Positions 35,467 to 48,029 of a stretch of DNA of 64,000 nucleotides are shown piece by piece. The first letter of the stretch is position 1; every line of letters begins with the position of its first letter. A program made the position numbers and the translations under genes. The stretch lies in the NCBI GenBank assembly GCA_026826555.1, contig JAKSZT010004976.1, forward strand, positions 7,820,917-7,884,916. The letters are read 5' to 3'. Source of the DNA: Tolypeutes matacus (Eukaryota > Chordata > Mammalia > Cingulata > Chlamyphoridae). Below the pieces are notes generated by a model. That model was not told the DNA's origin and ran no database searches. It saw nothing but the letters and a program-made list of their open reading frames with translations.

Positions 35467-37039
35467 ATTTATGAATCAGTCATGTCACCAGGAGGACAAG
35501 GAAAACGAGAAAAGTCATGAATCTTATTCTTATAAGCTTACTCACCAAGTCACCTGTGTTTTTTACCTGGGGTTGTGCCTAAATTACAAATGATTAGAGC
35601 CCACTGATAGATGAAACTGGATGGCAAAATTCTTTCATTTCAGGAAAGTCAAATTTCATTGATACTTTCATCTATAAATATCTACAAAGCATGACAAAGA
35701 TACAAAGCATGACAAGCATTTAAATGTTAGAAACTAAGTACGAACAGAAGGAAACTGGCTACAGTTTGATACTTAGACCAATAGTTAAATCTTTTTAAAA
35801 ATGTACACACCTTTGTGCCCTCTGTGTGAAATGTTCTTTCCCCAAATAGCCACATGGAAAGATGCTGAATAAATCCTAGCTTTACATAGACAGATGAATC
35901 ATTAACAAGCAAACCCTATTTTAAAATTTGGGCACCAAATATTTATAATACAAATTTTCCCCATCTATAAGATGGATTTTCAAAAATCTCTGCCTGATAT
36001 GGCCACAATTGTGTTTAGGTATTGAGAGTGCTACTGGGAACCTCATGCCCTCTAAGGACATGACGTTTGCGTTCCAGCCATTTCCTGCCACTCAGAACTC
36101 AAGGATCAAAGCCCCAGCTGTTCAACACACATCTCACCAAGCCATACCAGGATGGGGCCCCAGAGCAAGAACGACCCATGGTGGAATCCTGAGATTTGAA
36201 ACACTGACCTATGAAAGGAAGTCAAGAGACAAAAATTCAGAACTCAACCAGTGGAGATGGAGGACACAGGGAAGGCCCAAATCTAAATTCCAAAGATGAA
36301 AACACTGAGGAAAACTCCAAATGGAGGCGTCACCAGGGTTTCAACATCCTTAGAGAATGTGTGGAGGCTGCGGGGCCTGGGACAGTCCAGTAAGCAGTGG
36401 TGCCTCCTTTACAACCAGAGGAGCGGAGCAGAGACAGTGCTCAGCCAGCACCCAGGTGCTCACCCACGTTGCCCGGCCTCCCATGAAGGGCCTGATACAT
36501 ATGGGAACGCGAGCCAAAGTCACACTGAAAAGGTGGAGATACCTCCCTCCCTCCCTCATGCTGCCCCAGAGGCTGGTGTCACAAGCTGGAGGGAGCCAGG
36601 CTCTGAGTCAGCAGATGAGTGGACCCCACTCCCCCAACCCCCATTGTGCCCTGGTTGAGAAGTAAACTTTTATTGTGTCACCCCGCTGAGATTTCCAGGT
36701 TTGTCTGCGGTGGCAGCTGGTATTTCTTAAAACAATCCCGATAAAGCTGTCCTTTAAGAAAATAATTAACTTAGAACTTCCAAGAAAAAAAAGCCCAAGT
36801 GCTGAAAGTTACCAGGTCATAATAAAATCTCCATAGGGGAAATGAAAATATCCAAACCCCCTTCGCATTTAGACGTTTCCTCCCATTTAGCATACAAAAA
36901 TATTTACATGAGTTAGCAAAGATTGACGTATAAGGATGTTTACTTTGCCACACTGCCTGTTTGTGTTAGGAAAAAACTGAAAACTAAAGTCCATGAAAAG
37001 AAGAGACTACAGACATTCAATGAAATATTCTCTCTGAGT
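35467..37039. other. Single-copy DNA with a possible LTR end
   Basis: 'GTAAACTTTTATTGTGTCAC' followed by 'CCGCTGAGATTTCCAGG' near 36662-36702 resembles the end of an old MaLR-type LTR. The rest of a putative LTR (about 36.0-36.66 kb) is too diverged to confirm. No exon is recognised. Confidence 0.35.
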
Positions 37040-37200
37040 CCCAGCACCCTGCCCCTGAGGCCTGTTCTGCCCACACTTCTGCTCTCTAGCTGGACTCCAA
37101 GTCCCAGGAGGGCAGCCACAGTGTCGATTGACAGTGCCTATGGCCAAGCACATCCACAGGAGATGTCTGATAAATGTGCATCTTCTGGGAGGCTTGAGAA
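37040..37200 (+). repeat. L2 3' end fragment
   Basis: 'CTGGACTCCAAGTCCCAGGA', 'GGGCAGCCACAGTGTCGATT' and 'GATGTCTGATAAATGTGCA' follow the L2 closing order. Diverged, non-coding. Confidence 0.6.
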
Positions 37201-37297
37201 TCCCTGATATAGTAGGATGGGTACATGGTGGTTTGTTATTCTATTGGCTCCATGTGAATTTTCTATAATACAAAGTTTTAAAAAATGTATATATCAG

Positions 37298-37529
37298 GGA
37301 GCAGATGTGGCTTAGGCTATTGAGCGCCTGCTTCCCACACAGGAAGTCCTGGGTTTGGTTCCCCGTGCCTCCTAAACAAACAAACAAACAAAAAAAAAAC
37401 AACAAACAAAACAAGCAAAAATAAGCAACTCAGGGGAGCCGATGTGGCTCAGTGGTTGAGCACCAGCTTCCCACATACAAGGTCCCAGGTTCACTACCCA
37501 GCCCCAGGTAACTCAAAGAAAAAAAAAAG
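37298..37529 (+). mobile_element. Two tRNA-headed SINE units in one insertion
   Basis: Heads are at about 37298 ('GGAGCAGATGTGGCTTAGGC') and about 37434 ('GGGGAGCCGATGTGGCTCAG'), separated by a CAAA-rich linker. A single perfect 11-bp duplication (GTATATATCAG) at 37287-37297 and 37530-37540 brackets both. Confidence 0.85.
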
Positions 37530-37540
37530 GTATATATCAG

Positions 37541-40500
37541 AAATACTGCCATAATTAAAACTGGCTAACCCTTGCAATAAATAGAAATTATTAAGTTCAC
37601 TAAAAGAGACAAGAAAACTAACCCAGACAGATAATGCAATTGGTCTAGTACATCAGTCATTAGAAGGGGTTGGTAACATTAATTCATTAATCTATGATCA
37701 CTCACATATATTCAGTGGTAATCGAAGCTATTTTATATCTAGATTAACTGAAAAGAGTTCATGACCTTATCTGAAAGACACAAAGATATTGAATTGGAAG
37801 CATTCCCACTAGACCCTCATTTCCTGGACTATATTGCGGACCCTGAAATTCAAGGTTTTTGTTTTGTCAATGTTACTGGAATTAGATTTAAATGAAATAT
37901 TATAACAGAGCTAAACATTCTAATAACCCAAAATACTTTTTGAAATAACTTTATATTTTAAATTACAGATTATAACAAAATACAGAAACATGGTCCATAA
38001 ATATGTATTCATTTTCCAAGTCACGATTACTTTTTAAAATAAAAAAATAATCTTATCAAAAGAACACTATTAGTATTGATTAATGATCAAAAAAGGAGGT
38101 TCCTTTAATACTGCAAGAGACTTCTATTTTCACATATATAAAACAGAAGCTCCCTTATTACCTAACCTTTTACTAAAACATATATATTTTTTTTGGCAGT
38201 ATATCAAATGCAGACAATGCTTCCAATGAGACATACAGGTTCTGAATATAAGACAGTGTAAGTCCCAGAGCTCTGGCTTGGGGAAACACAACAGAATGGG
38301 TAAGCTCAGAGAACAGCTTTGCATGCAGAGTACTGGGGGGCTCTTGTCAAACCACCAAACCTTTGGGGAGAAAGAGAACACACATATCTGTAAACCACAA
38401 AGTGAACTGAAAGTGTGCTTCTAAGAGCAAATGGCCAGGATATGAATACACTTTTAGAACAGCTGGTTCTGAGGAGGAGCAAGTGCCACCCCCTGGTCTG
38501 AGAAGGTCTGAGCCTTTGTTTGTTTAAACAGACCATATCCTAGATCAGAAAGACCCTGTTTCCATTAGTTCAGTCAGCAGAAATCTGAGGCAGTGTGATC
38601 TGAAAGATGTTCTCGTTGGAGCCTAGTTCTGTTCTTAACAGCCATGTCACATGACTTTGAACCAGTCACTGAAGGTGATGGCCAAGCTTTTTCTTCTCTC
38701 ACAGTGGTCATGAGGGTCACATGCATGGATGCTGGTTCTCAATTTTTTTTTTTTTTTTTACTTTATCTCAAATTTGTTTATGTTAACAATGGTAGTCTGC
38801 TTTTTATTATGACTGTCCTTCATATTAAATAATTTCATATTTCAAAAGCAAAGTTTACTTTTAGAATTCTACATTTCCAAAATGTTTCCCAACCCTTCAT
38901 TTAAAAAAAAGAAAGAAAGAAACTATTGGAAAGAACACTAGAGCTACCATCCAAAGTAGAGAATGTTGATTAGAAATTTACGAGTTAGCATCTGTATACC
39001 TTTTAAATACAACAGGCTGTTTAGCTGATTAACCTCTCATATTAATTATGGACTATGAATAAGTAATATTATTTGGATTTCATAAGCTGTTTTAATTTTT
39101 TTAGAGTATTTTTATTTCATACTCAAAAACCAAGCTCAACCATTACTCATATATTGGTATGCTTTAATATTTAAGTTCAAACAAAGATAATTTATGAATG
39201 TCTTGATTGTTTTTTAATTCTATTATTAGCTAAGATGGTATCCAGCCACAATAAATTTGTTACAAGTCACAACTGCAGCTGTCTGATTCCATTTTGCCTC
39301 GGGAAGCCTCAGACACACTGGCGAAAATTCTATTTCCAAAGCAAGTCAGCCAACAGCTGCTCCAGAGAACCTGTCTCCTCCAATCCCCAATATATTCAGA
39401 CCCTAAACAGATGGGAGAACCTACCACATTCCATCCTAAAGTCCCTCTGACAAAAACCTACAATTTATTGTATTACTACTTGTAATCCCACCCAGCATCT
39501 GCATAGTTTTACAGGCTCCAAAGCTTTTTTCTTATTGTTTCTCCCCTTTCCACTATGTCATGCTAATGGAAACTCCTACGAAGTTTGGGTGCGCTTCAGA
39601 AGTGCTGACTGGGTGGCAACGCTGACCAGGTAGGGCCCCTTTCCACAGGCAAACCTCACCCCACCCCACTCAAGACCACTCACGAGACAGAGTCCCAGAC
39701 AGGACCACGAGGGCTACTGCACGAGTCCCTGGACCACAAGGGCTACTGCACTGCCCACTGAGGCCCTTCAGGTTGACCTGGCTTGGTCCCAAGGCTGGAG
39801 GGGACCACCCTAGGCTCATCCGGCAGGCTCCTGAGCAGGAACCAAGAGGAGCCAGGAAGTAAGAGGGAGGCCAGGGTATCAACTGACTTTTCATCTTCCC
39901 AGAAGCTACTCCACCAGACTGGGGACATGAAAAGAAATAGAACTTTTCTCTCACTGCGTCAGAGAATAGTTTAGTCTACTATTTTTATTTTCCAGCTAAT
40001 ATTTATAAGGAATCCCCAAAAGGCCTAGTAGTGCATTGAGTTTTAAGGACAGGTGCATCAGGATATGCAAAGACATAAATGCAGACACCCCTGAGGCCTG
40101 CGCCCAGACCCCTCGGCGCACCTCCGATGTCAGCACCAGTGGCTTTGGACAGGGCCATGCATGTGCTGGCTCAGCTGGTGGCCCTTCCTCCTTGAGAGGC
40201 TCTGAGGGCCTTCTGGGGAGCCCTGGGATCCTGCTCACCTGCTAGGGCAGCCAACAGGGACAAGACCCAGGGGAAAAGGGCCCATCTCGGAAGGCCCTGT
40301 GGAAGCAAGCCCCCCATGCCCATAGACCTCAAGGGCACACTCCCCGGTTGGCATCTGCCCCCTCCCTGCCTCACTCTCTGGTTTCCTGGGATCACCTCCC
40401 AAATAAACTACCTGCCCTTGTCGTAGGCCCCACCTCTGAGGGGACCAAAACTGAGCTAGTCTAATGCTTGTGAAAGACTTCAGCGGAGCCACTGTGAGAT

Positions 40501-40850
40501 ACAGGCACAGAGGTGGGGAGTGCTTTCACCCACGTGGCAGGGTAGGGAGACACCAGCTCAGACACCCCAACCAGGGACATGGGCCACAGGATTTCTCAGG
40601 CCAGACTTCAGTGATCTTTACCCAAATCTGCACATGAGAGACTGTCAATTAGCACAAGGGGAGGAAGAAACCATTTTTCATTAATGAGATGAATGGTGTT
40701 CAAAATAAATAAGTGGCCTGGTTAGAAATCCTGCAGATGCACTTCCATCCCTACACAAATATAAGAGTCTGGCGAGCCTAATCCTTTGGAGCAGCGTTCC
40801 TGGCCTAGAAACGCCCCAAAAGGAGTGATTCTCATTGGATCCAACAAGAA
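37541..40850. other. Mostly single-copy DNA, no gene recognised
   Basis: AT-rich to about 39.5 kb and then GC-rich (39.6-40.6 kb). A weak MIR-like stretch lies at 38635-38730, with a T-run at 38742-38759. The GC-rich part has overlapping open frames on both strands, none of a recognised family. Confidence 0.4.
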
Positions 40851-40854
40851 TAGT

Positions 40855-41000
40855 GGTTCATAGTGTTAGCTGCACATTGGAACCACCTGGAGAGCTTTTA
40901 AAAGGCTTCATGCTCGGGCCCCACTCCAGAAAACTTTCAGTTGACTGGTGTCAGGGTGGGGCCTGGGGCGCCAGGTTCACCTTTCTGCTGGGACCCCAGG
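40855..41000. repeat. MER5-type (hAT) MITE, partial
   Basis: 'TAGCTGCACATTGGAACCAC', 'CTGGAGAGCTTTTAAAAGGC' and 'CGGGCCCCACTCCAGAAAAC' resemble MER5-family non-autonomous hAT elements. No transposase is present. The family name is from memory. Confidence 0.6.
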
Positions 41001-41964
41001 GCCAGGAATGCAGTCGGCAGAGCCCAGCAGAGAGGGCCACAAGACGCAGGGAGGCAACTCTGAAGGTCAAGATAAACCTCCTCTTTGCCAGAGTGTGCTA
41101 GAGGCAGGGGATCCATGAATGGGTGAGAAGAAGATAAAGGGATTATGTACCAACAGATGGTTTGTTTTTACATAATTGGACTCATACCACTGTATTCTTT
41201 TGAGATGTGCTTGTTTCATATAATAATACAGCTACTATATTTTTCACTCTAAGTGTATATATCTCTACTGCATTCAATTTTTTAAAATGACTAACCAGTT
41301 GTCACAACCCCTTTATTCAAAGTCCATCTCTTGCCCACTGATGTGAAATGCTATCTTTATTAGATAAAAAACTTCCGATAAATAATCAGGTTCTATCTCA
41401 GGTCTCTCTTCAGGTCCACTAATAGGTTTCTCTCTTGCTCTGTCAGCACCATCCATTTTCATTACTATAGTGCTATAATACGTTTTTGTATCTAGGAAGG
41501 CCAGTATCCCCTCTGGGATTTTTAAAAATTACATTTATCTCTATAATTCAACTGGAATTTATTTTAAGGTATGGTATAAAGTAAAGCTCTAAAATGATTA
41601 ATTTTACATAATTGCCAACCAGTTGCCTAATTACCACTTAGAGAAATCCTTCCATCTTCCAGTAATTTGTAAGGCCTATTTTATCACACATTACAGTCTA
41701 AATAGTAAACACCACACATTCAATTCTGAACTGCCTGTGCCTTCCCTTAATTGTTCTAAGATCCTTGACCTTGAGGAGCTTATTAGAATATCATAATATA
41801 TACTATATTATTATGACATAAAATATTGTACTATACAATAATATAATAAAATAGGCAATAAAAAAATAAAACCAATAGGTACAGTTATAATATTTTGGAA
41901 GGTAACAAATCTTACCAAAAAACAAGAAGAAAAAAAGTAAGAAGTGAAGGAGGGATTACAAGCA
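41001..41964. other. AT-rich single-copy DNA
   Basis: Strongly AT-rich around 41.78-41.88 kb, with several short imperfect palindromes. Nothing coding. Confidence 0.4.
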
Positions 41965-41969
41965 GGTAT

Positions 41970-42140
41970 GGGGTGGGGGGATCAGGGGCAGGCTGCAGGA
42001 CAAAGAAGATTAGCCAGGGTAGGGGGCTCAGGAGCATGGGGGGTAGGGGGCAGGGGCAGGCTGCAGGACAAAGGAGGCTGCCCAGAGCAGGAGCCAGGAA
42101 AATGGAGTGTGGGGCAGGAACAAGCTGCAGTATGACAGAA
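41970..42140 (+). repeat. G-rich minisatellite, about 2.5 units
   Basis: 'AGGGGCAGGCTGCAGGACAA' starts at 41984 and again at 42052 (period 68). A weaker third unit near 42110 reads 'GGGGCAGGAACAAGCTGCAG'. Between units are long G-runs such as 'GGGGGGTAGGGGGCAGGGG' on plus. Open frames across this interval are by-products of the repeat. Confidence 0.75.
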
Positions 42141-42214
42141 GGTGGCAGGGCTGGCTTCGTGGACACGGGGCCTGTAAAGGTGCACAGGGCCATGTGCTCA
42201 GAGGGGCCTGCACC

Positions 42215-42450
42215 TCCTCATCCTTCAAGATTCAACTCCAATGTCTGTCATCTGGCCATGGACCCCTTTTCTGACAACGTCCCCCACCCAGGCTCCCCAG
42301 ATCCCACTGTGCTCCCTCAGCACCAGGCAAAGTTCTCTTAGAACCATCCCCGTATAATTCCACCTCACTGAAGTAGGAGCCTCCTGAAGAAAGAAACCTG
42401 GCCTTATTTCTCTTTCCATAACTAACATGGAATCTGGCACATGAAAAGGA
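42215..42450 (+). repeat. L2 3' end
   Basis: 'CTCATCCTTCAAGATTCAAC', 'CTGACAACGTCCCCCACCCA', 'GTGCTCCCTCAGCACCAGGC' and 'AACATGGAATCTGGCACATG' follow the L2 3' end order well. Non-coding. Confidence 0.75.
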
Positions 42451-42454
42451 ATCA

Positions 42455-45085
42455 ACAAAAATTTGTGAAAAGGAGCCAAATGGAGGTAACTGGCCCATAT
42501 ATAGTTATGGGTCAAGTACAGAAATTAGCCTCTCACTCAAAGCCAATGAAAACACCAATTTGTTTTGGAAGATATACATTCCCAATTCAAATGTGAAGTC
42601 ACTTGCATTTGTTATTTAAAAAGTACTTGACCTTTGAGACTTTCAGGTTGATTGATAAGAGAAGCAGAAAAAGACAATTCCTTTCCCCCACTATCACGGC
42701 TTTACTTTGTTCTGCTGAGTAGAAGTTAAAGCCAAAATCTAAGTGGTTCGTCTCACAAGGTCAAGGCAGGTGAACTCAACATGCAATTGGGTCCATTCGG
42801 CTCGTTACCATTTGCCCCACTTCTTCCAGCATCTGATTTCCATCGAGGTGCTCAGAGACTGAGGCCTGCACAGCTCCTCATGGCCTCCAGATTTCAAAAC
42901 CACTTTGGGTTTGGGTTTCTTCTGGAGAATAAAGGCTTAAGGAAAAACAGTATTAGCAAAGTGCAAACAAGGGCTGTTGGGGAAGGAGGTCCTACAAACC
43001 ACCACCTGTCAACACAGCAGAATCACAGATTTCTCTAGCTAGCCCCCAGGGGATCCACTGGCCTGAGCCTCTCGCCTGACACAAAAAGTCACTGAACCCC
43101 GAATCCAGGGGGTTCTGCCAAGCCCAGCAGACTTTAGACTACTTCTCTCCTTTCTTTTAAACTTCTCAAGGGCATTCAGGAGAGAAAAATAGAGAAAGAA
43201 GGAAAAGGATACAATTGGTATTTTGTGTATTTCCCCAGGCTTCGATCAAGATGCAGATGGGGGAACAGGTATGTAAACGGTGACTGGGGCATCAAGAAGC
43301 CCAGGGCCCTTTTGCTCCCCACGGGCTCCAGGGACAGGTCTGGGAGCCCCGGCATGCACCTGCAGCAGAAAAAAGGCCCCTTTCTTTTCAAGTCCATAAT
43401 GGCACTTTCCTTCTACATGAGTCCCTTGAGCATCTTACGGGAACAATGACAGACCAAAGCCCGCTCACCACAGGTCTGTACGACCGCAAAGACGCAGTCC
43501 ACAGTGACCGTCTCTGCGGTTGCTCTGCTGGTTCCCCCACTTCCCCTTGGGCTGGCTCCTTTGGGAGGCTTTGGGCACTCCTTCCACTGGCACCTACAAG
43601 CCATCAAGAGACCGCCAGCAGTGCGCCGAGGCCCTGGACAGCATCGCTGCAAATGCCAAACATCCTGCATCCCCAGAAAGGACAAAACACACTTGAAATT
43701 ATTATCTACGCCTGGAATCCTAAATCTATTACTAAGGCAGCTTCTGCCTACTCGTGGATGCTAAAATATTGACATTTCACTTTTACAGCCTTAAGATATA
43801 TAGCACTTGAAACACTATAGAAATGAAGCCACAAAAGCCCCACACTAGCTTCTGGAAGTGGTTACAGGCTGGAGCCATAGGCCTTTTATCCTTACCAGTA
43901 ATCTGGGCTTCAGAACGTGGAAAACGAAAGCCATATTCCCGCCAACCACCACAGCAGCCAGGATTAGGATCCCACTGCAGCATGTGCTTCCTGTGTATTC
44001 CACTATTAACAGACGGGTGGGGAGGAATTCTCCCAGGAATTTATTTTGCATTAAAGATGACACACGTGACACACACACCAACAGGCATTTCCTTTCTAGG
44101 AATTGAGACCATGTCTCCAAAGCTTGCAGGAGCTGCTGCTTAAGGGAACGGAATTTTCCAGAATTGGTGGGAAAATGCAACTGGCAGCGCCTTTGCTTCT
44201 GGCAGATGGTTCCAACCACTGGAGGCCTCCCACCCACGCCCGTCCCTGCCAGCGTGTGAGTGAGTAGCCAAGCCTCTTCTCCAGGTTTCCATTTCCTCAG
44301 GTGAAACACGAGATGCTTCAGTATAACTCCTGACACTGCCTGCATTATCACTCCTGAGTCCTGATTTTTTTTTTTTTTAAGGAAGCCCATATTTCCTGTG
44401 TTTTGGTGAAGTCAGATGGGCTCTGACCCAATTCCTTTCCATCTCCTTTCCTTGACATGCCTAACATCACTCATGAGTATGGAGGTGATTTAGCCCAAAT
44501 CTATCCTGGGTATTGTAATAGGCTGGGAAGGAATTCCTGAATGTACTTCTCATCTCCCCCGATGCTAGAGCCAAGTAAGAGATCCAAGATGAGAAAGACT
44601 CTACACAGGTTCCTAGCAATTCTTTTGGGTCTATTATTCTTAATCTTTGGTGATTCCTCTTCCTGTTTCATTTTATTAAATTCTGTTAAGAGAGACATGA
44701 AAGAGGCTTACAAGAAAAGTTGGCTTAACCTACTTGGTATTTTATTCCCATTTCACATCCGGGTGGTAGGCCTACATTTTCCATTTTTTATATCTGACTG
44801 ATTTTTCCAGAATATCTCACCCTCGAAAAAAGCTACATACTTTTGAGGGCAATTTTATATTATCAATAATTCTCATTCAGTGAAACACTAACTTTGAGCA
44901 TGTCCCAGAAAAATTCCCAGTTTAACCATTTATTGAATGAGATGACAACTTTACTGACTTAAAGATTCTAGAGGCAATATGAACATTTGCTAAAGCTGAA
45001 TGGTGTTGCATTGGTCTCTATACTTTTGGTATGTCTGAAATACTTCTAATTTTAAAAATAATAATAAAATCTCATTGCCTATATC
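42455..45085. other. Single-copy DNA, no gene recognised
   Basis: No exon or named repeat is recognised with confidence. A T-run lies at 44365-44378. Frames of up to 181 codons exist on the minus strand (43845-44390) without family resemblance. Confidence 0.35.
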
Positions 45086-45089
45086 CAAA

Positions 45090-45330
45090 AAGATCTACAT
45101 ACAAAAAAGGAAACATAAGCAAGGATGATTTTGGTATCATCATAAGTAACAGCAAAAAATTCCCAAATAGTCCATCAAAAGAAGAATGGCTAAACAAAAT
45201 GCAATGTTTCACATGACAGACTCCTACCTCGCAATTAAGAGGAGTGAACTAGCTGTACATGGACCAATTTGAACAACACTGCTAGGTGGGAAAGAAGCAG
45301 GTTTCAGAACAGTGTACAGTAAGGTTCTGC
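45090..45330 (+). repeat. Degenerate old L1 ORF2 C-terminal fragment
   Basis: 'AAAAGAAGAATGGCTAAACA' and, further on, 'CTGTACATGGACCAATTTGA' resemble the ORF2 C-terminal end of old L1s. Strongly decayed. Confidence 0.45.
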
Positions 45331-45334
45331 TGTG

Positions 45335-45735
45335 GATTGGATTGTGCCCCCCAAAAAAACATGTTCACATCCTAAACTCCCAGCCCCTTGACATGAGCCT
45401 ATTTGGAAATAGTGATGCTATTAGTTAAGATGCGGCCAAACTGGATTAGGGTGGGTCCTAAGCCAGTAAGACTGATGTCCTGATAAGGAGAGGAAATCTG
45501 GACACAGAAGAAGATTGGGGGGGGGGGGCGGAGAAGACAGCCACTGACGGAGGCAGAGGACGCCGTGGACTGCCAGCAAACCCCCACGAGACCCCACAGA
45601 CTTGAGGGGAGGGCTCCCCAGCCATGTGGCCCCATCAGCATCTTCATTTCAGACTTCTCCAGAACTGTGGAACCTTCAACTGTTGTTGTTTTAAGCCTGC
45701 CTGTTTGTGGTGCCTTCTTACAGCAGCCCTAAGGG
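45335..45735 (+). mobile_element. MLT1-like solo LTR (ERVL-MaLR)
   Basis: Landmarks are 'TGGATTGGATTGTGCCCCCC', 'ACATCCTAAACTCCCAGCCC', 'GAAATCTGGACACAGAAGAA', 'CTCCAGAACTGTGGAACCTT' and 'CAGCAGCCCTAAGGGCTAAA'. It contains a run of 11-12 G at about 45519-45530. It is a solo LTR relic with no coding region. Confidence 0.7.
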
Positions 45736-45747
45736 CTAAACTAACTC

Positions 45748-45786
45748 ACACACACACACACACACTCACACACACACTCACACACC
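45748..45786. repeat. (CA)n microsatellite
   Basis: About 18 CA-type dinucleotide units with TC interruptions, lying between the LTR and an L1 tail. Confidence 0.9.
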
Positions 45787-45789
45787 CCT

Positions 45790-46340
45790 GAATCTAAGCC
45801 TAAGGAAACATCAGACAAACCCAGATTGAGGGGCATTCTTCAAAGTAACTGGCCTGGACTCCTCCAAGGAGTTAAGGCCATGAAAATCAAGGAAAGACTG
45901 AGGAGCTGATGAAGGAGACTAAAGAGACATGACAATTAAATGCAAACCAACAATTCTGCATTGGATCCTCTCATGACCAAATGGATCCTTTCACACTATT
46001 AAGATAACTGGTGAAACCTGATTGGGGGCTAAGGCTTGGATGGCAATAAATGTCAACGGTAATTTTCTAATTTTGTTTCTTTGCAGGAAATACACATCAT
46101 TGTGTCCAGTGGTGACGGGGCACCAGGTCAGCAACTTACTCTCAAGGAAAAAGGTCTGACATATACTCACCCAGAAATATGTGTATTTTGTCCAAGTATA
46201 TATAAATGTGGGTAAATACCTTTTTATGAAGTCTGGAACCTACCAGTAAGGATACCTCTGGGAATGAGAGGTTGCAGTCAAGAGCATCTTTAGTGTATCT
46301 TAAACTTCTAATTTTTTAAAGGATATAGATTTTACATACT
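45790..46340 (+). mobile_element. Old L1 (L1M-type) 3' end
   Basis: 'CAGACAAACCCAGATTGAGG', 'AGGAAAGACTGAGGAGCTGA', then 'GCAGGAAATACACATCATTG' and 'CAGCAACTTACTCTCAAGGA'. These are L1M 3' UTR landmarks in order, possibly from two overlapping copies. Non-coding. Confidence 0.65.
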
Positions 46341-46344
46341 ATAT

Positions 46345-47240
46345 GTGTAACAAAAATTCATATAATAATGCTATTTTATGGACTCATGAGAAAAATAAAA
46401 GGCAGGAAAAGAACTGTTTCTATAAAAATACCTTTCTACCCAGGAATCCTATAAAAGCTTACTATTAAAAAATAACATTTCTAAATTGGTACTCTCCAGT
46501 TAATATACTGCTTGCTTTAAATAAATTAATAAATAGACTCTTCCCAGGAGAAAACAAAGGGGGCAAAGGGACATCATGAAACTTAGGGGGGAAAAAAAGA
46601 GTCCACAGGGCGTAAGACCAGATCTGGTTTGGATCTTCAAATGAACTTTTATAGAAATCGTACTTATCCCCTGAAGGATTCCTGACCCAATCATGGCACC
46701 GGCAGCTAATAGGAGCCTTTGCCTCCCGCTGCAGTCAAACAGCTCTGCGATTCCTGGACAGAGCCACTGCTCGGGGACATCACGTGGGCAGCGTGTTCCT
46801 GACTCAGCAGGAGGGGTGGGAAATGGAAACAAAGCTGCAAGCTCAGATCTTCCACTACACAGAAATCGAGGCTTCCGGGCTTCACTTTCAGGATTAAAAA
46901 TAGAAAAAGAAAGTGACCTCACATTTAATGCAAAGCAGTCCAAGGAATACATTTTATGTGAGAAATCTTCATAAAATTGCTATCCTCTTGGCTTTTATAC
47001 CGACGAAAATCACTAAGATGGTGGAGCAAGTCAGGGCAGAAGTGGCTACTACAAGACTCCTGACCTGCTACCAGCTTGCAGATGCCTTAGCGTCCACAAG
47101 CCCTCTGGTCCCAGAATTCACCCTCCGGCCATTGGAGCCACTGCCGCCTTCTGCCAGTCATTTCCCATGATCCCCAAAATCCAAGCAGGCCAGGAAACAT
47201 ACTTTTTCCAAAAACAGTTCTGCCCTTACATCCCAGCCTT
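46345..47240. other. Single-copy DNA
   Basis: No recognised exon or repeat. Moderately GC-rich at 46.7-47.2 kb. Confidence 0.35.
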
Positions 47241-47244
47241 CTGC

Positions 47245-47700
47245 CTGTCGCCCCCTAAGCTCCAGCCACACCGGCCTTTCTTCTCCTGGTCACTTCAGAG
47301 CTGTGCTCCTGCTGACCCCTCTGCCTAACACATCCGTCCCCCAGTCTACACACAGTTCCTTCTCATGGCCTTCCTCAGAGATGCCTTCCCAGCAACTATG
47401 CCTAAAGCAACTGGCCCCCACGCACAGCATTCTCTAGCACCTCGTCCCTTTTTTATTTATGTAATCACCAATTTAAATTATACTTGTTTTTATCTATTTC
47501 CCCGCTTTGTGCTAAGGCACAAGGTTAGTTCAGTGCTGTACCCACAGGCAGGACTAGCAGAGTGGAGGCACCCTGTATCTACTGGATGGATAGCTGGGTG
47601 GATGGGAGAGTGGGTGGATGGATGGATGGATGGATGGATGGACAGATGGAGATGGGCAGATAGATGGGTGGATGGACCCAGGGGTGGGTGGGCAGGTGGA
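47245..47700 (+). repeat. L2 3' end with expanded (GGAT)n tail
   Basis: 'CTCCAGCCACACCGGCCTTT', 'CTTCCTCAGAGATGCCTTCC', 'TAGCACCTCGTCCCTTTTTT' and 'CAAGGTTAGTTCAGTGCTG' lie in L2 order. The element's short tandem tail has grown into an imperfect GGAT/GGGT microsatellite at about 47583-47695. Confidence 0.7.
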
Positions 47701-48029
47701 ATAAATGAACAAGCAAACAAACTAACAGACAAATGAGCATGGGCTTTTATCAAGTGCACAAACCACTAAGAAATCAGTGCCACACCATGCAGTGGGGACC
47801 AGAGGCAGCCACTGAGGTAAACATTTGGAATTAAGTGCTCTCTGAAATGGGAGCTTGAAAGATGGGGGAGAGACATGAACAGATAGAGACGGGGGAGGAG
47901 TTATTTCAGGTGGATGAAAAGAAACACGAAGGAGAAATAAACATGATGCTTATTCAAGAAAGTAAATAATCTGCAAAACCAGTCCTACAACTCAATGTGA
48001 AAAGCTTTTTACCATGAATTTAACAAGAA
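47701..48029. other. Single-copy DNA
   Basis: Nothing recognised. Confidence 0.35.

Noticed and set aside
39600..40600. GC-rich block considered as a CpG island with a first exon.
   Set aside because: CpG dinucleotides are sparse despite the GC content. No exon-like frame with splice donors and no TATA or GC-box cluster is seen.
41780..41880. AT-rich palindromic stretch considered as a cruciform or replication origin.
   Set aside because: The palindromes are short and imperfect and match expectation for very AT-rich DNA.
41895..42341. 148-codon frame with repeated glycine/glutamine-rich segments, looking like a repeat protein.
   Set aside because: The amino-acid repeats are the translation of the G-rich minisatellite, and an L2 tail follows. 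No coding signal remains.
43845..44390. 181-codon open frame on the minus strand.
   Set aside because: No family resemblance, and it overlaps unrelated frames on the other strand. No evidence that it is an exon.
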